This document shows positions 23,724-31,228 of a stretch of DNA of 64,000 nt, piece by piece. Origin of the DNA: CAYXRK01 sp964467615 (GTDB taxonomy: Bacteria; Hydrogenedentota; Hydrogenedentia; Hydrogenedentales; GCA-2746185). How positions within the stretch are numbered: position 1 is the first letter of the stretch; each line of letters starts with the position of its first letter. Under the pieces are notes generated by a model. The model saw only the letters and a list, made by a program, of their open reading frames with translations, searched no databases and had not been told where the DNA came from. Where the stretch lies: positions 70,536 through 134,535 of the forward strand of contig CAYXRK010000001.1 of the NCBI GenBank assembly GCA_964467615.1, written 5' to 3'. Position numbers and translations under genes: made by a program.

Positions 23724-24923
23724 ATGGCGCGCCGCTGTTCGGTCGTCGCCACATTCGTTCTTCTAGTCACGTTGAGCTTGCCATGCGTCGTGGCGCAAGA
23801 GCCCGCGCCCGCCGCGGCGCCTCCTCCGGCGGAAGCTGCGCCGCCCCCTCCTCCTCCCGCACCGCCGAAAAACAAACCGGATCAGGTGGTGGTTACGGTG
23901 AAGGTGATCGAGTTTCAGATCACGAAGGGCGTCGAGACGGGACTAAGCGCCTATTTCGCCAAGGCCGCTCGGCCAGCGCCGTTCGGCCAGGTTTCGACGA
24001 GCGGGAACGCCATCACAACGGCAGACCTGACTTTTCCGACGAGCACGACCGGGGGGATCAGCTTGTTCCTCGATCGTATTTTTATGAACCAGGGAGACAT
24101 CGAGATCGTATTGCAGGGTTTGGTGCAGGACAATCGAGCGACGATATTGGCGGAGCCGAACGTTATGGTGGTTGTCGGGTCGCCGTTGTATTCCATCGTG
24201 AAGACAGCAGAGCAAATCCCCTATGAGAACAAGCAGGTAGTCGGCTATACGGCGGTGAACGTGACGGCATTTCAAGAAACGGGCGTCATATTGAAGATTA
24301 AGGCGCACGAAATTATTGATGACGACGGCAATTGGGACACGCGGGCCGATTCGTTCGTGCGGCTGGAGGTGGACGCGTCGGTGGTTGAAGAAGGTCAGCG
24401 CATTGTCATCGCGCTCGACGAGCAGTCCACGGCAGCTTCGGGGGCGATCAGTGTGCCGGAGTTTGTGTCCAGAAATATTCGCACGCACCTTTGGGTGAGA
24501 GACGCCCAAGTGCTGGTCATGGGCGGGCTCTTTAGAAATACCGAGGGCAAGACGACCGATACCACGCCTTGGCTTTCACAAGCGGAAGGCGTCGCGGCAG
24601 GCGCATTGGGGCGATTAGTTCCAGGGGGCGCGATGGGGTCCCCGCTGTCGTCGACGCTCGGCAACCGATCCACCTCCGACACGCGGCGCGAACTTGTTTT
24701 CCTGATCAAATCAGAAGTTTGGAAACCCGGATTCGCGCTCGTCAACGACGTGGACATTTCGGAAGACGACCAAGCGCCGAAGGACCAATCCTCGATCCTC
24801 AACATAATTTCCGACGTGCGCCAGGGGCTATCCGGCATGCCGAAGAACCTACAAAAGGATCGCGAGACGGAATTGGAAATGCAAAGTGAAAGTGGTCCCA
24901 AGTCCGGGGGAAAGCGTCCATGA
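23724..24923 (+). CDS. Secretin-like outer-membrane protein A (C-terminal domain only)
   Basis: A signal peptide and a Pro/Ala linker (PAPAAAPPPAEAAPPPPPP) lead into a secretin-type beta domain: VVVTVKVIEFQITKGVETG, ILAEPNVMVVVGSP, ETGVILKIKAHEI and VRDAQVLVMGGLFRN, then a TRRELVFLIKSEVW end. At about 399 residues it lacks the N0-N3 ring domains of type II/III secretins, and the usual VPxLGxIPxLG gate motif is replaced by an unrelated insert. The ATG at 23724 is the best start. It is coupled to the next gene by ATGA. Confidence 0.7.
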   Translation: MARRCSVVATFVLLVTLSLPCVVAQEPAPAAAPPPAEAAPPPPPPAPPKNKPDQVVVTVKVIEFQITKGVETGLSAYFAKAARPAPFGQVSTSGNAITTADLTFPTSTTGGISLFLDRIFMNQGDIEIVLQGLVQDNRATILAEPNVMVVVGSPLYSIVKTAEQIPYENKQVVGYTAVNVTAFQETGVILKIKAHEIIDDDGNWDTRADSFVRLEVDASVVEEGQRIVIALDEQSTAASGAISVPEFVSRNIRTHLWVRDAQVLVMGGLFRNTEGKTTDTTPWLSQAEGVAAGALGRLVPGGAMGSPLSSTLGNRSTSDTRRELVFLIKSEVWKPGFALVNDVDISEDDQAPKDQSSILNIISDVRQGLSGMPKNLQKDRETELEMQSESGPKSGGKRP

Positions 24924-25954
24924 GGTCTTTCCGGCTTGGGGCGGCGGCGATTGTGCTCCACGGGTACTGCGCCGCGCAGGCCCAGGCACCGGCCGACGTG
25001 CCGCCTCCGACCCCGGCTCCCTTCTTGCAGGTGCAGATGCACGTGTGGATCAGCGAGACGACCGAACAGGGGTTGCGCGATTTGGGCGCGAATTTGACCT
25101 ATACGCGATTCGTCGACGGGGTCGAGGCGCAGGGCCATTCGGTGCAACAAGTATCGACGAACCTGTTCAATCCGAGGAACCCGCTCTTTAACGTCACGCT
25201 TCCCGCGCCGGATCGGACGCGATTCAGCGCTCCGCTTCGGCCCGACCAATCCGCGCCGCTGGCGGACATCCAGACCCAGAGCGGTGCGGGGCTGACCTTT
25301 AGTTTGATTGAGCAAGACCACGGGACGATTGACGGGTTATTCCGATCCATCGAGCAAAAATCGGAACTGGATTTGATATCGAAGCCGGAACTCGTAGTGA
25401 TCAACGGCGCACAGGCAACCATTAAAGCGGGAAGCAGGGTCCCCTTCCAAGACATTCAGTACGATCTTTCGGGCCGCGCGCAGTTGATCGTGGCGTTCAA
25501 AGACATCGGCGTCAACATGGTGGTGGTGCCGACGATCCGGCCGGACAAGCTCATCAAACTTGATTTGCAGGCGCTGGACGTTACCGACGTTATCCGCATC
25601 GATAATATTCGCGGCATTGATCTGCCGGTAATATCGACGCGGTCGCAGACGGGAGAGGTGTTAGTGCCGGACGGGCAGGCCCTAGTTATCGGAGGGCTTT
25701 CAACGCGTGTGGTTACGAAAGCGGAGCGCCGAGTCCCGTTGCTGGGCCGCATTCCGATATTGGGCATTCCGTTTCGCGCGAGGCGCTCGGAATCGGACAG
25801 CACGCACTTGATCGTGTTCGTCGAGCCGACGATTGTGGATCTGCGGAAGATGACGGCGGGGACGGAGAGCGCGTTGAAGTTCTGGCAGGAGGGCGGCTGG
25901 AAACACGAGGGGCGGATCGAGGAGGAGGTCGCGATCATGGAAAACAAGCGGTAA
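24920..25954 (+). CDS. Secretin-like outer-membrane protein B (C-terminal domain only)
   Basis: The 344-residue product has a signal peptide, a short PPPTPAP linker and the secretin core: LDLISKPELVVINGAQATIK, then VNMVVVPTIRPD, VPDGQALVIGGLS and the full RRVPLLGRIPILGIPF gate motif with a C-terminal LIVFVEPTIVD. It also lacks N-domains. The start overlaps the stop of secretin A (ATGA). Two such proteins in tandem may form a mixed channel, with A lacking the gate motif that B keeps. Confidence 0.75.
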   Translation: MRSFRLGAAAIVLHGYCAAQAQAPADVPPPTPAPFLQVQMHVWISETTEQGLRDLGANLTYTRFVDGVEAQGHSVQQVSTNLFNPRNPLFNVTLPAPDRTRFSAPLRPDQSAPLADIQTQSGAGLTFSLIEQDHGTIDGLFRSIEQKSELDLISKPELVVINGAQATIKAGSRVPFQDIQYDLSGRAQLIVAFKDIGVNMVVVPTIRPDKLIKLDLQALDVTDVIRIDNIRGIDLPVISTRSQTGEVLVPDGQALVIGGLSTRVVTKAERRVPLLGRIPILGIPFRARRSESDSTHLIVFVEPTIVDLRKMTAGTESALKFWQEGGWKHEGRIEEEVAIMENKR

Positions 25955-26035
25955 GCCAGCGAAGAGTTTTCGGTCCGGCGCTCCAGCCAACGGCCCATGT
26001 ATACTTCGCGGCCCGCAACCGCGCCCATTGACACG

Positions 26036-27652
26036 ATGATTCCCTTACGCTTTCGCATGTCTCGAGCCCGACGCGATACCGCGCTGGCCGCGGTTTCCGG
26101 CCTCGCGTTCGCATTGTCATTTCCGAACCCTAGTTATGGGCTTATATCGTGGGTCGCTCTCGTTGCGTTGCTCGTGAGCACCTGGGAAGCGACGGTCGCG
26201 AAAGCGGCGCGGCTGTTCTTTCTCGCGGGGACGCTCGCACACCTTATTCTGCTTCGATGGGCCCTCGTGCAGACGTACTATGCCGGAGCGTGGGTCGTAT
26301 TTGGGGTTGTAGGGTTGGCGACCTACTACGGGTTGCATTGGGCCGCAATCGGGGCGGTGTGGTCGTGGATCCGCCGGAAGCACCCGGCGTTTTGCCTTCC
26401 GGCGATCTTCGGACTGCTTTGGATGGCGTCGGAAACACTTCAAACGTCGCGATCCTTGCTCCTAAGCATGCCGTCTCACCTGGCGTACACACAGCGCCAT
26501 GACCCGATACTACTTCAATGGGCGTCGATCGGGGGGGCGCCACTGATTGGCGGATTTTTCGCTTTTATCAATGCTTCACTTGCGTCGGCTTGGTGCGAGC
26601 CGAAGAGGAGGGTACGACGGTTGGCGTGGGCGGGCGGGGCGATCGTGGTTGCGCATCTGGTGGGATGGTCCTTGTTGGGCCAGGCGGACTACGAATCGAA
26701 GCCGTTGACGGCGGGGTTGCTGCAATCAAACTTTTCGGAGGAAATGAAACAGGACCCGGAGTACACCGTGGAGATGGTGCGCAACGCGGCGGAAAAATCG
26801 CGGGCGATTGCGGCGGCGTTTGCCCTCGATTTGATGGTGTGGCCCGAGGCGCTGGTGATGGACAATGTGGACCAGCCCGAGGTCCGCGATCCAATCGTGG
26901 AGTTCACGACAGTGACGGGCGTACCGCTGTTCACAGGTGCGGCGCGGGACGAGTACGAGACGGACACACCTCGCTTCTATAACTCGGCGGCCTACTTCGA
27001 TTCGGCGGGCGAACTGCGGGGTGAGTACGACAAAGTGCAACTCGCGCCGTTCGGGGAGTACGTCCCCTTTTCGAAGGCGATCCCGCTGATTGGGAATCTG
27101 TTTCCGCCGGTGGTGGACAATCTCGAAGCCGGAACGGAAGTGAAGACATTCGACGTGGGTGAGCGGACGTTTGGCCCGCTGATTTGTTTTGAAGTGCTGT
27201 TTCCGTCGATGCCGGAGACGTTGCGCCGAATGGGCGCTGACTTTTTGATCGTCGTGACGAACCTGGGTTGGTTCGGTTACATGAACATTGTGCCGACGGA
27301 ATTGGAGGCGGCGCGGCTCCGGGCGATCGAGACCCGGCTGGCGCTCGTGCATTGCACGAACACGGGCATCTCGGGCGTGTTCGATCCGTATGGGCGGTTC
27401 GCGCCGATACAAGGGTGGTTTCCGAGAGGCGAGTTTGTCGAGATACCTGAGGCGATCACGCCGGAGCGAAGCCTGCTGCTGCGGATGGGCGGGGCGTTGC
27501 CCGTCGCCGCGCCCGGAAAGCGGCTAGTTCCCGCTGGGCCCCGCGTGATTCCCAATCTCGCGATGGCGCTATCCGTGATTCTCGTGCTGATCGCGGTGAT
27601 TGTGCCGAGGACGAGCGGGAAGGCGAAAGAGCAACGCGACGGCAAGCGTTAA
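26036..27652 (+). CDS. lnt: Apolipoprotein N-acyltransferase
   Basis: A set of N-terminal membrane helices is followed by a nitrilase domain holding the catalytic triad: Glu in MVWPEALV, Lys in YDKVQLAPFGEYVPF and Cys in LICFEVLFP. Lnt adds the third acyl chain to lipoproteins at the inner membrane, before LolA-type sorting. Length is typical. In-frame starts at 25997, 26036 and 26057 are possible and none has a strong ribosome site. It follows the secretin pair by less than 100 bases on the same strand. Confidence 0.93.
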   Translation: MIPLRFRMSRARRDTALAAVSGLAFALSFPNPSYGLISWVALVALLVSTWEATVAKAARLFFLAGTLAHLILLRWALVQTYYAGAWVVFGVVGLATYYGLHWAAIGAVWSWIRRKHPAFCLPAIFGLLWMASETLQTSRSLLLSMPSHLAYTQRHDPILLQWASIGGAPLIGGFFAFINASLASAWCEPKRRVRRLAWAGGAIVVAHLVGWSLLGQADYESKPLTAGLLQSNFSEEMKQDPEYTVEMVRNAAEKSRAIAAAFALDLMVWPEALVMDNVDQPEVRDPIVEFTTVTGVPLFTGAARDEYETDTPRFYNSAAYFDSAGELRGEYDKVQLAPFGEYVPFSKAIPLIGNLFPPVVDNLEAGTEVKTFDVGERTFGPLICFEVLFPSMPETLRRMGADFLIVVTNLGWFGYMNIVPTELEAARLRAIETRLALVHCTNTGISGVFDPYGRFAPIQGWFPRGEFVEIPEAITPERSLLLRMGGALPVAAPGKRLVPAGPRVIPNLAMALSVILVLIAVIVPRTSGKAKEQRDGKR

Positions 27653-27689
27653 GCGAATAGGGACCGTCGACAAGGGACAACCACGGGCC

Positions 27690-28124
27690 TCACTCCGCTT
27701 TCGCGGCCAGGTTCGCGGCCTTCGCGCGTTCGAACGATATTATCGGGGAGGCGAACTCCGGTGTCTTTGCCTCCCCCGCCTTCATCATGGTGCAATGCCC
27801 TTCGAAGACCACCCCCTCGGCAATGCTGAGACGTGGCGCTGAAATATTTCCGATCAGCCTGGCCTTGTTCGTAACCTCGATACGATCGTGCGCAAACAGG
27901 TTGCCTTCGACGTGGCCACTTACTATCACTTGGCCGGCGACGAGGTCCGCCCGGACTTTTCCGGTATCGTGGACGACAATGGTGTCATCGCTGTGGACGC
28001 GGCCGGTCAATTCGCCCTCGATCCGGATAGTACCCTTGGACTCAATTTCGGCCGTGAGTTTCGTGCCCGGCCCGATGATGGTCTCTACTTTGTTCTCGTT
28101 GTACGTTCGGCGTTTTTCGAGCAC
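27690..28124 (-). CDS. Bactofilin
   Basis: The 144-residue protein has the short disordered ends and central right-handed beta-helix repeats of bactofilins: IIGPGTKLTAEIESKGTIRI, EGELTGRV and SGHVEGNLFA patterns at regular spacing. Bactofilins self-assemble into membrane-associated filaments that position cell-wall enzymes and shape the cell. The gene follows an M23 peptidase gene by four bases, a pairing seen in many bacteria where the peptidase acts with the filament. Confidence 0.9.
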   Translation of the reverse strand: MLEKRRTYNENKVETIIGPGTKLTAEIESKGTIRIEGELTGRVHSDDTIVVHDTGKVRADLVAGQVIVSGHVEGNLFAHDRIEVTNKARLIGNISAPRLSIAEGVVFEGHCTMMKAGEAKTPEFASPIISFERAKAANLAAKAE

Positions 28125-28127
28125 GGA

Positions 28128-29123
28128 TCAGTGACCAATGTAGCGCTGCGGATCGACGGGTCGGCCGTTTAGCAACACTTCGTAGTGAATATGGGGAGAG
28201 GTGCTCCGCCCAGTGCTCCCGACCTTTCCGATTTGTTGATCACGGTCTACTTCCTGTCCGGGCGTCACGAGGATTTGGCTCATGTGGCCGTATAGCGTTT
28301 CGATTCCGTTTCCATGATCGACAACCACGAGGTTTCCGTATGCGCCGTCCCGTTCCGCCGACTTGACGACGCCCTTTGCGGTGGCCAGCACGGGCGTACC
28401 CGGCGTCGTACCGATGTCGAGTCCGCTATGGAATTGAAGCCTGCCGTTAAAGGGGTCCCGTCGATTGCCAAAGCGCGATGTCAGCCGCAGGTCCTTTTGT
28501 GTAGAGGGCAATATCGAAGGCACCCGCGAAACCCGATCTTGTTCGTTGTTCATCGCGCCGAGAAGCTGGCGCAGGCTGGCCTCGCGTATCCGGATTTCTT
28601 GCAGGATAAGGTCCGCAGAGGGTCTCGACAATCCCTGGATAAATTGTGGCGGGCGCAAACGAAGCACTTCCGCCATAGCGATGGACTCGTCCACATAGGC
28701 CCCGCCGCCACCTTGACCGCCGACACCCTCGGCCAACGGGGTCGAAGCGCCCTCGCGCGGGCGCAAGCCGGTCATCTCCCGGACTTCTGTCTCGAGTTCG
28801 TAGAGCCGGCTAAGTTCGGCGGTCAGCGCCGCGTCGCGCACTTCGTACTGCGCCCGGACTGCGTTCTCGACCGCGGCGCGATCCAGGGCCGATTCGACCG
28901 GCGCCGGCCGCGCCTGCTTGTGGTCCTGTTCCAACCGGACCGAATACTCGCGGAGACGATCGGCCTCGGATCGTGAGAGTCTGTCGCGCTGATAGAAGAG
29001 TCCGGCAAAGAAGGCCAATACGACGAACGCGCAGCCCGCAAGCCACAGGTGAATCGAACCGAACTCGAAGGATCGACGCCCGCCCCGGTCGTGCGGGATG
29101 AGCATCACGGTCCAACGCTTCAT
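28128..29123 (-). CDS. M23-family (LytM-type) peptidoglycan endopeptidase
   Basis: The 331-residue protein has one N-terminal membrane anchor (about residues 25-46), a charged helical region likely to form coiled coil (about 50-115) and a C-terminal peptidase domain. Zinc ligands are intact: HSGLDIG (H-x3-D) and SPHIHYEV (H-x-H). It should cut peptide cross-links in the periplasm. Its partner is the bactofilin gene four bases downstream. Confidence 0.92.
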   Translation of the reverse strand: MKRWTVMLIPHDRGGRRSFEFGSIHLWLAGCAFVVLAFFAGLFYQRDRLSRSEADRLREYSVRLEQDHKQARPAPVESALDRAAVENAVRAQYEVRDAALTAELSRLYELETEVREMTGLRPREGASTPLAEGVGGQGGGGAYVDESIAMAEVLRLRPPQFIQGLSRPSADLILQEIRIREASLRQLLGAMNNEQDRVSRVPSILPSTQKDLRLTSRFGNRRDPFNGRLQFHSGLDIGTTPGTPVLATAKGVVKSAERDGAYGNLVVVDHGNGIETLYGHMSQILVTPGQEVDRDQQIGKVGSTGRSTSPHIHYEVLLNGRPVDPQRYIGH

Positions 29124-29652
29124 CTACGAGAGTGCTCCCCTGAGCGGTCATTCGGTGGGAACCAGCGACATACGGCGAGCACATTCTTGTCCTCGCCCGC
29201 CTTCGCCCCGACCGAGCCCCGCCTGGTCGTTCACTTTCTTCCGAGTTTCGTCACACGGCCGATTTCGGCCCGTGCCGCCCCTCCTCGATGATTCCTGCTA
29301 CCCTGTACCGAGTTCCCAGTTCGCCCTACTAACTCCGGAATCGTCACAGGTACCTATGCACGCCATCCCCAAAAAAATGAGCAATGCAACTCTCGCTTGC
29401 GGGACTATAACAATGGGTCTTCGCTTTGTCAATAGCGGCGAGTTCTTCGGCTATACCCCATATAGCGGAATTTTCGAGAGTATATCGCAATATGTAGTAT
29501 CTGCTATCACCATCGTTAGCCCATCCAGTTGGCCGAACAGGCAAAAATGAAACGGACGTTCGGTCGTGGTAGAGTCGCCGAGCGCATCGAGTGTCGCCTC
29601 GGATTCGACGAGCGGCGACGAATCGCCTCGAAACGGATGGAACGTGCCGCCA
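29124..29652. other. Gene-free stretch between divergent genes
   Basis: No convincing gene is seen on either strand. The left part is GC-rich; the part from about 29400 to 29520 is AT-richer and probably holds the promoter of the arsenate reductase gene. A palindrome-like TATATCGCAATATG lies at 29481-29494. Confidence 0.55.
29481..29494. promoter_or_regulatory. Possible ArsR-type operator
   Basis: TATATCGCAATATG is an imperfect palindrome centred on CGC, of the AT-rich form bound by some ArsR/SmtB repressors. It sits about 160 bases before arsC. No arsR gene is in the window, so the assignment rests on shape alone. Confidence 0.25.
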
Positions 29653-30138
29653 ATGAATCGAACTAAGATTCTTTTCCTGTGTAGTGGGAACTCTTGCCGG
29701 AGCCAGATGGCGGAAGGCTGGGCGCGGCATCTCAAATCCGAGGTGATCGAGGCCTATTCGGCTGGAATTCGGCCCCACGGCCTGAACCGCGTGGCGGTGC
29801 GAGTCATGCTTGAGTCCGGAGTGGACATCTCCGAACATGGGTCAAAGTCGCTGGCTCGCTTTGGGGATCTCGAGTTCGACTATGTCATCACGGTATGCGA
29901 TTCGGCCTCCGAGAGTTGCCCCGTGTTTCCGGGCCGCGCGCTGGTCGTTCATCGGGCGTTCGATGATCCCCCCCGGCTCGCGGCTACGGCAGCGACCGAC
30001 GACGACGCCATGGGCGTGTACCGCCGGGTGCGGGACGAAATCCGCGATTTCGTGATGACTCTCCCCGAAGCGCTCGGCGACAGGGGCAAGGCCCGGCCAA
30101 AAGACTCCACCCCCAGTTCCTGGTTGGGGCTTTCGTGA
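29653..30138 (+). CDS. arsC: Thioredoxin-coupled arsenate reductase
   Basis: From ATG 29653 the protein begins NRTKILFLCSGNSCRSQMAEGW, the phosphate-binding loop of low-molecular-weight phosphatases with its catalytic Cys. VCDSASESCPVFPG then supplies two more Cys six residues apart, the arrangement of the redox cascade in thioredoxin-coupled ArsC, and HRAFDDPP matches that family. It reduces arsenate to arsenite. The C-terminal tail after residue 145 is unconserved and ends near an assembly gap. No arsR, acr3 or arsB is seen. Confidence 0.85.
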   Translation: MNRTKILFLCSGNSCRSQMAEGWARHLKSEVIEAYSAGIRPHGLNRVAVRVMLESGVDISEHGSKSLARFGDLEFDYVITVCDSASESCPVFPGRALVVHRAFDDPPRLAATAATDDDAMGVYRRVRDEIRDFVMTLPEALGDRGKARPKDSTPSSWLGLS

Positions 30139-30514
30139 AGTAAAAAAGAACTCAACGCAGAGATGCAAAGTTACGCAAAGGGACGCAGAGACGAGGGTAA
30201 GGTAGCGCCTGCCTCGATGAGGTTGGGGCGGCACTACGTTGCGATCCCTGAGTTTTTCCGTTTGCGATCGTTCTGGCGGCAGACAATGCGTGAGGTCGAA
30301 CCGGAGGTCCGGGCGTGCGCCGGTTTCGTCGAAACACCCGCGCCAAGAATTGGTTGAAAAAGAAAGCAAATTTATATTTANNNNNNNNNNGTTGCGGGCG
30401 TATTAATTTGTGTGTGGCCGCCCGGGGGGGGGGGGGGGGGGGGGGTTGGGTCTAACCGGGCGCTACAGTATGTGCTTCAAACTGAAGGCAATTTAATTTT
30501 CGGACAGGACCAAC
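30139..30514. other. Assembly gap and low-complexity stretch
   Basis: Ten Ns (30381-30390) and 22 consecutive G (30424-30445) mark an assembly join or a poor-quality contig end. Before it, 30150-30195 carries an ACGCAGAG/ACGCAAAG-type simple repeat. No gene is seen. Adjacency of arsC and the aldolase gene should not be trusted. Confidence 0.9.
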
Positions 30515-31147
30515 ATGACCGACGCAAGCGCCGCGGTTGAGCGAATCGTTTCGGAGAAAATAGTCGCAATCGTACGGCTTGATAGCAGTGAAGCGCTGTC
30601 GAAGGTGGCGGACGCCTTGATCGAGGGTGGCTTATCGGTCATTGAATTTACGATGACTACGCCGGGAGCGCTCGGGGCCATCGAACGCGCGCGAGGGGAC
30701 CTGGGCGACGCGATACTTATCGGCGCGGGGACGGTGCTTGACGCGGCGACGGCGAGCGACGTCATCCGGGCGGGAGCGCAATTCGTGGTATCGCCCGCGT
30801 TGGACAGACGGGTCATCGACGTCGTGCGCGAGCGTGGCGTCGCCGCGATACCGGGGGCGTACACGCCGACGGAAATTGTGCAGGCCTGCGAGTGGGGTGC
30901 GGACATCGTGAAGCTGTTCCCCGCGAGCACGCTTGGGCCCGGCTATCTCAAAGCGCTGCGGGGGCCATTGCCCAACGTTAGGATTTTGCCCACGGGCGGC
31001 GTCACGATAGAGAATGCACGCGGCTTTTTAGATGCGGGAGCGGTCGCGTTGGCAATCGGCGGCGAACTGGTGAACAACGCGCTGGTGAACGCGGGAAACT
31101 TCGGCGAAATCACGAAGCGCGCCAGGGCGTTCCGAGAACTCGTTTGA
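30515..31147 (+). CDS. eda: KDPG/KHG aldolase (Entner-Doudoroff)
   Basis: The 210-residue protein has the class I aldolase layout: VIEFTMTTPGAL with the catalytic Glu, GAGTVLDAATA, and the Schiff-base Lys in DIVKLFPASTLGP, then LPTGGVTIENA. It cleaves 2-keto-3-deoxy-6-phosphogluconate (or 4-hydroxy-2-oxoglutarate) to pyruvate and glyceraldehyde-3-phosphate (or glyoxylate). Length is normal. A GH3-like gene follows in the same direction, but no other Entner-Doudoroff gene is seen. Confidence 0.93.
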   Translation: MTDASAAVERIVSEKIVAIVRLDSSEALSKVADALIEGGLSVIEFTMTTPGALGAIERARGDLGDAILIGAGTVLDAATASDVIRAGAQFVVSPALDRRVIDVVRERGVAAIPGAYTPTEIVQACEWGADIVKLFPASTLGPGYLKALRGPLPNVRILPTGGVTIENARGFLDAGAVALAIGGELVNNALVNAGNFGEITKRARAFRELV

Positions 31148-31228
31148 CGCGTCGCCAAATGGCTTGACGCGCGAGCGATTGCCGGGTCAAGCCGGGTTTG
31201 TTAGGATTTGACGTTCGGAGCACATTTC

